DNA of 64,000 bases from XN24 sp047921455 (GTDB lineage: Bacteria; Pseudomonadota; Gammaproteobacteria; Steroidobacterales; XN24), in assembly GCA_047921455.1 (NCBI GenBank), contig JBLRWC010000007.1:25709-89708 (forward strand). The letters are read 5' to 3'. Position 1 is the first letter of the stretch; each line of letters starts with the position of its first letter. Positions 37,475 to 45,345 of the stretch are shown in pieces. Below the pieces are notes generated by a model. That model was not told the DNA's origin and ran no database searches. It saw only the letters and a program-made list of their open reading frames with translations. The position numbers and the translations under genes are program-made.

Positions 37475-38715
37475 GCCCCGTCCCCGCTGAGCTGGATACG
37501 GCCTTCAACGCCGTCCGCGCGCTGGTTGGCTTGCTGGATGGTGGCGGTAAAACGCCCCTCGCGGCCGACCGCCTGGCGAATCGCTTCCAAGGCATCAACG
37601 TCAGGCGCTTGCAGGCGAAGGTCAAGCACACCGGCCCGATAACTGATGGCCTGCAGTGTCACACCCGAAGTGGCGCCGAGCGCCTGGCCGAGTGTCTCGA
37701 GCGCCGTCAAAAATCCTTCGTTGGCGGTCGTGCCACCGCCCCGCAGGGCAGCCAGTTCCCGTTCGACCTGGAAACGTGGATCTTCCATGCGCGCACCTGG
37801 TAACGCCTGCTGGAACGTGGCCGCAATAGCTGCATCCAGGCGGGCTTCCTCCTGCTTGAGTTGCGCCACGCGCAATGCCTGTTGCCCCACCAGCACCACG
37901 ACCAGCACGGCCAACATCGCGGCCGCCGCGCGCCAGGGTTTCCACAGCCGGTCGAGCTGGGTGCGGGGCGCAAACCCCCCCTGCAACAGGTTAATGGGCT
38001 TACGGGTGACCACGCCGGCCGCCAGGTGCGGCAAGACGCCGTCCGGCAGCACGCGAATTTCCAGGCTGGCCAGGTCGGACCGCAAGGCCTCCAGCGCTTC
38101 GCCATGCGCGTGGTGACCCTCGGGAGTAAGGTAGACCGACAAATGCTTCGGTGCGTCCGCCTCCCCGGGAAACTCCGGCCCGTACTGCAGTGCCGCGGCC
38201 ACGCTGTCGATTTCCAGCAGCACCGGCAGGCCGTCGCCACTGCGCGCCAGGCAGCGATCGACGTCCAGCACCCAGTTCAGGTGGTTAGAGGCGGCCGGGC
38301 AGCCTTCGGCCTCGGAACAGATGATTTGCGGTTCAAGACCGGCTTCCGAGAGCGCGCCCAGCCAGCTTTCCAGCTGTTCCCGGTCTACCGCTGCCGCAGC
38401 GATACTGCCGTCGCCGAGGGTCGGTCCGGCGGCGAAATGCAGCGCCTCGATATCCTCCGCGATCTGCTCCTCGAGTGCGAACGGTAACGCGCGAAGGATC
38501 TTGGCGGCGCCTCGCACCGGTAGCGCTACGCTGGTCAACAACACGTCAACAGCCGGCGCCAGCACGACCATGCCGCGGCCGGCCGCGGCGTCCGTGGCAT
38601 CCGCAAGCGGACCCGCGCCGGGCGGACCGATGCGCCGGCCCTGCTCGTCGGCAACGATCCAGGTGCCCGTGCCGTGATCGGCGGGGTCGAGTCTCAGGAC
38701 AAGGGTTTCAGGCAT
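37471..38715 (-). CDS. gspL: type II secretion system protein L
   Basis: 414-residue inner-membrane protein linking the GspE ATPase to the platform. The N-terminal ~245 residues are the cytoplasmic actin-like domain (LVLRLDPADHGTGTWIV, ALPFALEEQIAEDIEALHF, SHLN-type segment NHLNWVLDVDRCL). One membrane helix follows (AAAMLAVLVVVLVGQQALRV), then a periplasmic ferredoxin-like domain ending LRLQAPDVDALEAIRQAV. ATG 38715 lies 12 bases after the gspK stop. Its partner GspE is not encoded in this window. Confidence 0.9.
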   Translation of the reverse strand: MPETLVLRLDPADHGTGTWIVADEQGRRIGPPGAGPLADATDAAAGRGMVVLAPAVDVLLTSVALPVRGAAKILRALPFALEEQIAEDIEALHFAAGPTLGDGSIAAAAVDREQLESWLGALSEAGLEPQIICSEAEGCPAASNHLNWVLDVDRCLARSGDGLPVLLEIDSVAAALQYGPEFPGEADAPKHLSVYLTPEGHHAHGEALEALRSDLASLEIRVLPDGVLPHLAAGVVTRKPINLLQGGFAPRTQLDRLWKPWRAAAAMLAVLVVVLVGQQALRVAQLKQEEARLDAAIAATFQQALPGARMEDPRFQVERELAALRGGGTTANEGFLTALETLGQALGATSGVTLQAISYRAGVLDLRLQAPDVDALEAIRQAVGREGRFTATIQQANQRADGVEGRIQLSGDGA

Positions 38716-38727
38716 TGGGCTCGCGTA

Positions 38728-39651
38728 TTACTCGTCTGTGAAGCTACGGATCACGGTGGAAACCGAGCCAGTCGCGTCGCGGTGGAGCAGACTGTACATG
38801 GTGAACCGCTGGGTGCCAATATCCACGCGGACCGAAAGGCGGAACCAGTCGCTGGTGACGCCCAGCGCGCCGCGGGCCTCGACGGGAATCAAGTCCCCCA
38901 GTTGTTCGAGCGATTCCCAGCCTTCATTGGGCCGGTCAAGAGCGATGCGCTCCGCTTCACGGAAACCGAAATTCTCCGCGGTCGTCAGCAGGACCTCGGG
39001 GCGGGCGGTGTTGATATTGATGCGGGTGCCGCGCGGCAGGGCGGTCACGAACGGCCGCAAGCGCGCATATCCCTCCCGGCCAATATCCGGATACACCAGC
39101 ATGATTTCGGACACGCTGGTGACCGGGCGATTGGCGGCGCGAAACGGCGGCTCGCGCGACAGGTAATCTGAATCCTCCGCGCCGTCAGGAAAGTTCGGGT
39201 CAAGATCGCGATCGATCCAGTCGGCCATCCGGTCGGCTAGCCGTACGTCGAGTTCGAGCGCCGCGAGGAGCCGCTGGAACGCCAGGACGGCGGCAGGATC
39301 GGTGCCGCCGGCGCTGTCCACCAGGTTGTTCAGGTTGAAACGGCCGTGCAGGTCCTCGATACGACCCTGGATCTGGCCGCCCTCGATCGGCAGCGGCGTG
39401 ATCTGCATCGCCCAGGGCTCGCCGGGATGATCCACCTGGTTGTCCTGGGCGTCGTCGCGCAGGATCTGCTTGGCCCAGGCCTCGGCGCCAAGGCTGTACA
39501 TCAGGCCCTGGTCGACTGCCACCCGGCCGAACGCGCGCCGCTGGTCGAGGAACAGGTCCCAGGTCAACGCGGCGGCGATCGCGGTCGCAAGCGCCACCAC
39601 GAGAATCGCCGTGATCAGCGCCGCACCGCGTTGGCTTGCCGGGGCATGCAT
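38728..39651 (-). CDS. gspK: type II secretion system minor pseudopilin K
   Basis: 307-residue pseudopilin at the tip of the T2SS pseudopilus. The prepilin cleavage context is QRG|AALITAILVVALATAI, lacking the Glu5 of other pseudopilins, as is normal for GspK. The large alpha domain insert after IEDLHGRFNLNNLVD is typical and includes the calcium-loop region. DWIDRDLDPNFPDGAEDSDY and TRININTARPEVL are hallmark segments. ATG 39651 gives a 9-residue leader and follows the gspJ stop by 1 base. Confidence 0.93.
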   Translation of the reverse strand: MHAPASQRGAALITAILVVALATAIAAALTWDLFLDQRRAFGRVAVDQGLMYSLGAEAWAKQILRDDAQDNQVDHPGEPWAMQITPLPIEGGQIQGRIEDLHGRFNLNNLVDSAGGTDPAAVLAFQRLLAALELDVRLADRMADWIDRDLDPNFPDGAEDSDYLSREPPFRAANRPVTSVSEIMLVYPDIGREGYARLRPFVTALPRGTRININTARPEVLLTTAENFGFREAERIALDRPNEGWESLEQLGDLIPVEARGALGVTSDWFRLSVRVDIGTQRFTMYSLLHRDATGSVSTVIRSFTDE

Positions 39652-39652
39652 C

Positions 39653-40252
39653 TCAGTGGCTCACCTCGATCAAGCGACGAATCTCACCCCAGTCATCCAA
39701 TTCGAGAATGAACTCCACTGCGATTGGCAGCTGTGCCAGGTCCATCTCGCTCAGCGGGGGAGGCCATTGGTCCAGCCAGCCGCTCGGCGCGAAAAAACGC
39801 ATTCTAAAATCGCGTACGCCGGCCAGGATTTCGCGCTCGATCGGTTCTTCGGACAGGGTGTGATCGGGTGCGTACCAGTGCAATCGCAACAGCCGGTCAT
39901 CATCGAGCAGGTAAGCGACCCGCTGCACGGCTGCGCGGGGCTGGCCGAGCGGGTTGCTCCACCCGCCGCGGGTGAATTCCACCGGGTAACGATGGCGCGC
40001 ATCGGCGAATATCGCGTTGCGGTGACCGTCACCGAGTTCCTCGCGCACCGGACGGGGGTTGAGCTGGTAAAAATCACGACTGAGTTGCTGCACGGCAAAC
40101 TGGATATCCCTGAAGCGATCGGCGTTGTCCCGCGCCAGTACCTGTTGCGTCAACACGGCTTGCAGGCCGCCATACGCCATGACGCCGACAACCGCGAAAA
40201 TGGCCACGGCGACCAGCACCTCGAGCAAAGTAAAGCCGCGCGCCTGCCTCAT
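39653..40252 (-). CDS. gspJ: type II secretion system minor pseudopilin J
   Basis: 199-residue minor pseudopilin. It has a short leader and the prepilin peptidase site QARG|FTLLEVLVAVAIF with Glu at mature position 5. Downstream features fit GspJ: FRDIQFAVQQLSRDFYQL, RVAYLLDDDRLLRLHWY and FRMRFFAPSGWLDQWPP. ATG overlaps the gspI stop as ATGA. It needs a prepilin peptidase (PilD/GspO), which is not encoded in this window. Confidence 0.92.
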   Translation of the reverse strand: MRQARGFTLLEVLVAVAIFAVVGVMAYGGLQAVLTQQVLARDNADRFRDIQFAVQQLSRDFYQLNPRPVREELGDGHRNAIFADARHRYPVEFTRGGWSNPLGQPRAAVQRVAYLLDDDRLLRLHWYAPDHTLSEEPIEREILAGVRDFRMRFFAPSGWLDQWPPPLSEMDLAQLPIAVEFILELDDWGEIRRLIEVSH

Positions 40253-40779
40253 CCGTCGTCATCCTCCTCGGTCTGCCGTGAGCGCCGCGGCCGCCGCTCG
40301 CGCGGTGCGCCTGCCTCCTCAACCGGTTCCTCCGCTTCTCCGTCCGCGCCTGGCGGAGGCGACCCCGCCGCCATCCCCCACCAGTCGATGAGCGCCGGGC
40401 CCGTGAGGCCGCCGCGCGACACGAAGCCCGTCATGATCGTGATGCTGTCCTCGATGAAGTCTTCATAGGCCACCGACATGTCAATCCGGCGCAGATCTTC
40501 GACTCCGGTTGCCGAGATCCTCGCTTCCCAGCGCCATTCGCGGCCAGCGAATTCGGTCGTACCGTCGAAATCGCCGATCTCCGGGAAGTCGCCCGACAAC
40601 CGGATGGCGCTGATTTCGTTCATGGCAATCCAGTCCGCCAACGCGCGCTCGCGTAGTACCGACGTGGAGTGGGCCATCTGGATAACGGCATTGAAGGCTG
40701 CGATCAGGCCGATGGAGACGATGGCCAGGGCGACCATGACTTCCAGCAGCGTGAACCCGTCCGACGCGCGGCGCGTCAC
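40249..40779 (-). CDS. gspI: type II secretion system minor pseudopilin I
   Basis: 176-residue minor pseudopilin with the cleavage site ASDG|FTLLEVMVALAIVSIG. The segment NAVIQMAHSTSVLRERALA and DWIAMNEISAIRL follow, as in GspI. GTG 40779 overlaps the gspH stop as GTGA and gives a normal short leader; longer frames to 40839 do not. The C-terminal ~45 residues are an extra Pro/Glu/Arg-rich tail (GADGEAEEPVEEAG, RERRPRRSRQTEEDDDG), unusual for a typical ~125-residue GspI. Confidence 0.9.
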   Translation of the reverse strand: MTRRASDGFTLLEVMVALAIVSIGLIAAFNAVIQMAHSTSVLRERALADWIAMNEISAIRLSGDFPEIGDFDGTTEFAGREWRWEARISATGVEDLRRIDMSVAYEDFIEDSITIMTGFVSRGGLTGPALIDWWGMAAGSPPPGADGEAEEPVEEAGAPRERRPRRSRQTEEDDDG

Positions 40780-41354
40780 CTGGCCGACTCCGGTGCCAGC
40801 AGTTCGAGATCGCCCTGCATGCGCCCCCGCAACAGCCATGCATCAGCGATAAAGTCGGTCACGAGGAACAATTCGAAGGGCGTGAATTCGCCGCTGGAAT
40901 AGATCCCGACCTGTGGCACCACTTCGTCGCTGCGCTGGTCGCCGCGCTCGTTCGCGGCATACACGACCACCTCGCGACCCTCGATGGCCAGCGCAATGCG
41001 CAGGTCGGCCGGCAGACTGCGGGGCCGCAACGCTGCCTCATCAGCGACCACGGACCACAGGCCGCTGTCAGGATCCCAGGCGAGAAACCGGTAACCGTCC
41101 TCGAAAAATTCCACGCCATAATCCCGACCCTGCACAAGGGCTTCTTCGGCGACCAGTTCAAACAGCGCCGTGAGGCGGCGTGCCTCGGTTTCTGCCACGT
41201 CTCCCGAGCGCAGCGTGCCCATGGACAACAAGGTCAGGCCCACCATGACCGCAAGAATCACGATCACGACGAGCAACTCCAGGAGCGAGAAGCCGCCGGG
41301 TCGCCGCGCGGCGGGGCGATCTCTAGTAGACAGACCAGTTGCCGATTTCAGCAT
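40776..41354 (-). CDS. gspH: type II secretion system minor pseudopilin H
   Basis: 192-residue minor pseudopilin. The cleavage context is RRPGG|FSLLELLVVIVILAVMVG. VQGRDYGVEFFEDGYRFLAW and PFELFLVTDF are typical GspH segments. ATG 41354 overlaps the end of gspG by 32 bases and has GAAGG six bases upstream; no better start lies between it and the cleavage site. The leader is ~21 residues, longer than average. Longer starts inside gspG were rejected. Confidence 0.88.
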   Translation of the reverse strand: MLKSATGLSTRDRPAARRPGGFSLLELLVVIVILAVMVGLTLLSMGTLRSGDVAETEARRLTALFELVAEEALVQGRDYGVEFFEDGYRFLAWDPDSGLWSVVADEAALRPRSLPADLRIALAIEGREVVVYAANERGDQRSDEVVPQVGIYSSGEFTPFELFLVTDFIADAWLLRGRMQGDLELLAPESAR

Positions 41355-41787
41355 TAATGCCTTCGCCGCCAGGCTGCCCATCGGCCCCGTAGGTGAAGAC
41401 ATCGAATTCCCCGTGGCGGCCCGGATAGAGGTAGCGGTAATTGTTGTTCCAGGGATCACGCGGCATCTTGTCGAGGTAGGGTCCGCGCCAGTTGCGCAGG
41501 GTGGGATCGTTCGGCTCGCTGACCAGCGCCTCGAGCCCCTGGTCGGTGCTCGGGTAACGCGAGTTGTCCATGTAGTACAGCTTCAACGCGCTTTCGATGC
41601 CCCGAATGTCCTGCTTGGCGCGATTGATGGAGGCATCGTCGATCCGGCTGATAACGTTCGGCGCGACGATCGCCGCGAGGATACCAAGGATCACCACGAC
41701 CACCATGATCTCGATCAGGGTGAAACCGGACTGCCGCCAGGCAGCCGGGCCGGCGCGCACACCGGAAAGTATTCTGTTGGACGACAT
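41323..41787 (-). CDS. gspG: type II secretion system major pseudopilin G
   Basis: 154-residue major pseudopilin, the main subunit of the pseudopilus. The cleavage site is RQSG|FTLIEIMVVVVILGIL. Standard GspG blocks follow: APNVISRIDDASINRAKQDI, ALKLYYMDNSRYPSTDQGL, LRNWRGPYLDKMPRDPWNN and the Ca-loop end DVFTYGADGQPGG. ATG 41787 gives a leader of about 20 residues; upstream in-frame codons to 41844 were rejected. It is the first gene of the gspG-N run and diverges from fabD. Confidence 0.95.
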   Translation of the reverse strand: MSSNRILSGVRAGPAAWRQSGFTLIEIMVVVVILGILAAIVAPNVISRIDDASINRAKQDIRGIESALKLYYMDNSRYPSTDQGLEALVSEPNDPTLRNWRGPYLDKMPRDPWNNNYRYLYPGRHGEFDVFTYGADGQPGGEGINAEIGNWSVY

Positions 41788-41947
41788 GATTCGGCCTCGA
41801 TTGGCAGGCGCCCGGCTCTCGGTTCCCGGCGCAGGTTTATACAATGTCCCATGATATCAGAATGCCGGCTGCGCTCCTTCCGGGCAGACCGGCCGGCCAG
41901 GGAGACTCTGCCTATAATGACCACCCCCGGACAAAGGAGTTTCACTG

Positions 41948-42892
41948 ATGGCGTTAGCGGTCGTTTTTCCAGGCCAGGGTTCCCAGTCTGTCGGCATGCT
42001 CGGGCGATTACTCAGCGAAGAGCCGGCGGCCGCCGCGACTTTCGAAGAAGCGGATGCAGCCCTCGGCTATGCCTTGGGCGCATTGGTGCGCGAGGGCCCC
42101 GCGGAGTTACTCAACCGCACGGATCGCACCCAGCCCGCAATGCTGGCTGCGGGTGTCGCTGCCTGGCGCGCCTGGCGTGCCCGCGGCGGCCCGCTGCCGG
42201 TGGCCATGGCCGGTCACAGCCTCGGTGAATACACCGCGCTGGTTTGCGCTGGCGCGCTCGATTTCGCCGATGCACTCCGCATCGTCAGCCTGCGCGGCGA
42301 ATGGATGCAGCAGGCCGTGCCGGCCGGCGAGGGCGCCATGGCGGCGGTGCTCGGACTCGACGACGCCGCCGTTATCGCGGCCTGCCGGGCCGCCGAGGCG
42401 GACGGTGGCGTGGCGGAGGCGGTCAATTTCAATGCACCGGGGCAAGTCGTGATCGCGGGCGACACCGCCGCCGTGGCACGCGCCATCGAACTGGCCAAGG
42501 AAGCCGGCGCTCGGCGGGCCATGGCCTTGCCGGTCAGCGTGCCGTCGCACTGCCGGTTGATGAACCGCGTCGGCGAGCAGCTGGCGCTCGCGCTGGCGGA
42601 GGTTGCGCTGCAAGCACCGGAAATTCCCGTGTATCACAATGTCGATGCGCAGCCCCGACAGGATGTCGCCCGGGTGCGCAGCGCACTGGCCGAGCAGGTA
42701 AGACGGCCAGTGCAATGGGTGCAATGTGTGCAGGCGATGCGCGCCGCGGGTGTCGGGACGCTGGTGGAAGCCGGACCGGGTCGGGTGCTTTGTGGTCTCG
42801 CGCGGCGGATCGACCGCCAGCTTGCGGCCCTGCCGGTGGATGATCCTGATACGCTTGCAGCTGCGCTGACCGCGGTGAAGGAGGCGGAATGA
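41948..42892 (+). CDS. fabD: malonyl-CoA:ACP transacylase
   Basis: 314-residue enzyme loading malonyl units onto ACP for fatty-acid synthesis. It starts ALAVVFPGQGSQSVGMLG and has the active-site AGHSLGEYTALV (Ser at about 91). SVPSHCRLMN holds the catalytic His region, and VEAGPGRVLCGL is near the C-terminus. AAAGGAG lies upstream of ATG 41948. It overlaps fabG by 4 bases (ATGA). In most gammaproteobacteria rpmF, plsX and fabH precede fabD; here the divergent gsp operon is there instead. Confidence 0.96.
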   Translation: MALAVVFPGQGSQSVGMLGRLLSEEPAAAATFEEADAALGYALGALVREGPAELLNRTDRTQPAMLAAGVAAWRAWRARGGPLPVAMAGHSLGEYTALVCAGALDFADALRIVSLRGEWMQQAVPAGEGAMAAVLGLDDAAVIAACRAAEADGGVAEAVNFNAPGQVVIAGDTAAVARAIELAKEAGARRAMALPVSVPSHCRLMNRVGEQLALALAEVALQAPEIPVYHNVDAQPRQDVARVRSALAEQVRRPVQWVQCVQAMRAAGVGTLVEAGPGRVLCGLARRIDRQLAALPVDDPDTLAAALTAVKEAE

Positions 42893-43635
42893 ACCAGCTG
42901 AAAGATGATATTGCCCTGGTCACGGGGGCGTCCCGGGGCATCGGCCGTGAGATTGCCACAGCACTTGGTGGCGCCGGCGCCACCGTCATTGGCACGGCGA
43001 CGTCGGCGGATGGGGCCGACGCCATCACCGCCGCGTTTGCGACCGCGGGCATCCGGGGCCGTGGCCTCGTGCTGGACGTGACCGATGATGCAAACGTTGA
43101 GGCGGCCTGCACGGGTATCGCCAAACAGGAAGGGCCCGTGAGCCTGCTCGTGAATAATGCCGGGATCACCCGCGACGGCCTCTTGCTGCGCATGAAGATC
43201 GATGACTGGCAGCAGGTCATCGATACCGACCTGACTTCGGCTTATCGCACCAGCCGGGCCTGCCTGCGCGGTATGATGAAGGCGCGCCGGGGTCGGATCG
43301 TCAATATCGGCTCGGTGGTCGGCTTGATGGGCAACGCGGGCCAGGTCAATTATTGTGCCGCGAAAGCCGGCCTGGTCGGATTTACACGTGCCCTGGCGCG
43401 CGAGGTGGGTTCGCGTGGTATTACGGTGAATGCCGTGGCGCCGGGCTTTATCGAGACGGATATGACCGCAGCGTTATCGGCGGAACAGCGCAGCGGCCTC
43501 GAGCAGCAGATCCCGCTGGAACGGCTCGGGGCGGCGGCCGATATTGCCGCGACGGTGCTGTTCCTGTGTTCCCCTGGGGCCGGTTACATCACCGGCGAAG
43601 TCATTAATGTCAATGGCGGAATGTACATGGCCTGA
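42889..43635 (+). CDS. fabG: 3-oxoacyl-ACP reductase
   Basis: 248-residue SDR enzyme reducing 3-oxoacyl-ACP with NADPH. Cofactor motif TGASRGIGREIA, then NNAGITRDGLL with the structural Asn, SVVGLMGNAGQVNY with the catalytic Ser region, and YCAAKAGLVGF (Y-x3-K). The end GEVINVNGGMYMA is the usual FabG finish. ATG overlaps the fabD stop. A 6-base inverted repeat (GAGGCC 43634-43639, GGCCTC 43646-43651) at its 3' end may reduce read-through before the acpP promoter. Confidence 0.96.
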   Translation: MNQLKDDIALVTGASRGIGREIATALGGAGATVIGTATSADGADAITAAFATAGIRGRGLVLDVTDDANVEAACTGIAKQEGPVSLLVNNAGITRDGLLLRMKIDDWQQVIDTDLTSAYRTSRACLRGMMKARRGRIVNIGSVVGLMGNAGQVNYCAAKAGLVGFTRALAREVGSRGITVNAVAPGFIETDMTAALSAEQRSGLEQQIPLERLGAAADIAATVLFLCSPGAGYITGEVINVNGGMYMA

Positions 43636-43678
43636 GGCCCGGAATGGCCTCGTTGTAGAACCCCCTGTGACATTCCAA

Positions 43679-43684
43679 TACAAT
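43679..43684 (+). promoter_or_regulatory. acpP: candidate -10 element for acpP
   Basis: TACAAT at 43679-43684 lies 72 bases before acpP in the 120-base fabG-acpP gap, where many gammaproteobacteria have a separate strong acpP promoter. The -35 side is weak (TTGTAG at 43653 is spaced too far). The call rests mainly on the -10 and the position. Confidence 0.35.
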
Positions 43685-43755
43685 ACGGCGCGCGGTGCAG
43701 TCCGGGTCATTGGGGCCTGGGGTATTTTGCCGCCAGTAACGAGGATGAGGACGAG

Positions 43756-43992
43756 ATGAGCAGCATCGAAGAACAGGTAAAGAACATCGTTGCCGAGCAG
43801 CTGGGCGTGAAGGAAGAAGAAGTCACCAATGACGCTTCTTTCGTGGACGACCTGGGCGCGGACTCGCTGGACACCGTCGAACTCGTGATGGCGCTGGAAG
43901 AGGCCTTCGAGTGCGAGATTCCGGACGAGGAAGCCGAAAAGATCACGACGGTGCAGCAGGCCATCGATTACATCAAGGCCCGCTCGAACTGA
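43756..43992 (+). CDS. acpP: acyl carrier protein
   Basis: 78-residue acidic ACP carrying fatty-acid intermediates on phosphopantetheine. The attachment serine is in DLGADSLDTVELVMALEE (Ser at about 37). It begins with the usual SSIEEQVKNIVAEQLGV. Length and charge are normal. AACGAGGATGAGG precedes the ATG. Its own promoter is likely in the 120-base gap after fabG. Confidence 0.97.
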   Translation: MSSIEEQVKNIVAEQLGVKEEEVTNDASFVDDLGADSLDTVELVMALEEAFECEIPDEEAEKITTVQQAIDYIKARSN

Positions 43993-44064
43993 ACTGGTGG
44001 ACCGGGCGCCCCCGCGAGGGCGCCATTTCTCTCGCCGCCAGGTCGTTCAGCCGGAGGTAATCGC

Positions 44065-45312
44065 TTGTCCAGGCGCCGCGTAGTCGTGACCGGGCTAGGA
44101 ATCGTGTCGCCTGTGGGCAGCACGGTGGCGGGCGCGTGGCAAAATATCGTCGCCGGGCGTAGCGGCATCGCGCCGATCACGCGCTTCGACGTCAGCCGTT
44201 TCGCAACCCGCTTCGGCGGGGCGGTGGCGGATTTCGACGTGGACGAATACCTCTCGCCCAAGGACGCGCGCAAGATGGACGCGTTCATGCATTACGGCTT
44301 CGCAGCCTCCTGCCAGGCGATTGCCGACGCAGGCATCGAGGTAACACCCGCAAATGCGCACCGGATCGGCGTCTCCATCGGTGCCGGCATCGGCGGCATC
44401 GAGACCATTGAACGCAGCATGCGCAGCTATCTCGAAAACGACGAAGCGCCGCGCAAGATCTCGCCGTTTTTCATCCCCGGCAGCATCATCAACATGATTT
44501 CCGGGCATGTGTCGATCCGCTACGGAATGACTGGCCCGAACCTGTCACTGGTCACCGCGTGCACCACCGCCACCCACAGCATCGGCATCGCGGCACGCAC
44601 CATCCAGTACGGCGACGCGGACGTGATGGTAGCCGGTGGGGCGGAAATGGCGACGACGGCGCTGGGCTTGGGCGGTTTCTGCTCGGCGCGAGCGCTGTCC
44701 ACGCGCAATGACGATCCCGCGGGCGCCAGCCGCCCCTGGGATCGCGAGCGCGATGGCTTCGTGCTGGGAGACGGCGCGGGTTGCGTGGTGTTGGAAGAAT
44801 ACGAATCGGCTCGCGCCCGCGGCGCGCAGATCTACGGCGAGCTGATCGGGTTCGGCATGAGCGCGGACGCTCACCACATCACCGCACCGCCGGAAGACGG
44901 CGAGGGCGCGCGGCAGTGCATGCTCAATGCCTTGCGTGACGGCGGCGTGAATCCGGATGAAGTCGATTACATCAATGCGCACGGTACGTCCACACCGCTC
45001 GGTGACAAGGGCGAGACGCTGGCCATCAAGCGCGCTTTCGGCGCGCACGCCGCCAAGGTGGCGGTCAGTTCCACGAAGTCCATGACCGGCCACCTGCTTG
45101 GTGCGGCGGGTGGCGTCGAGGCGCTGTTCTGCCTGCTGGCCATGCGCGACGGCATACTGCCGCCGACCATCAATTACCAGACGCCGGATCCCGGCTGCGA
45201 CCTGGATTACGTGCCGAACGAGGCGCGCGCCGCCAGGGTGCGGATAGCGCTTTCGAATTCCTTTGGTTTCGGCGGCACCAACGGCAGCCTGTTGTTCCGG
45301 GCGCTGGACTGA
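44065..45312 (+). CDS. fabF: 3-oxoacyl-ACP synthase II
   Basis: 415-residue condensing enzyme. TTG start at 44065 with GGAGG at 44053-44057, seven bases upstream. The N-terminus RRRVVVTGLGIVSPVGS is standard. Catalytic Cys is in LVTACTTATHSIG, the two histidines in NAHGTSTPLGDKGE and SSTKSMTGHLLGAAG. It ends NSFGFGGTNGSLLF. The acpP-fabF pairing is normal. It is 72 bases after acpP and followed by pabB. Confidence 0.96.
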   Translation: MSRRRVVVTGLGIVSPVGSTVAGAWQNIVAGRSGIAPITRFDVSRFATRFGGAVADFDVDEYLSPKDARKMDAFMHYGFAASCQAIADAGIEVTPANAHRIGVSIGAGIGGIETIERSMRSYLENDEAPRKISPFFIPGSIINMISGHVSIRYGMTGPNLSLVTACTTATHSIGIAARTIQYGDADVMVAGGAEMATTALGLGGFCSARALSTRNDDPAGASRPWDRERDGFVLGDGAGCVVLEEYESARARGAQIYGELIGFGMSADAHHITAPPEDGEGARQCMLNALRDGGVNPDEVDYINAHGTSTPLGDKGETLAIKRAFGAHAAKVAVSSTKSMTGHLLGAAGGVEALFCLLAMRDGILPPTINYQTPDPGCDLDYVPNEARAARVRIALSNSFGFGGTNGSLLFRALD

Positions 45313-45345
45313 CGCGCGGCGCGCGGCTCCGCAGCCGGCTCGCCG

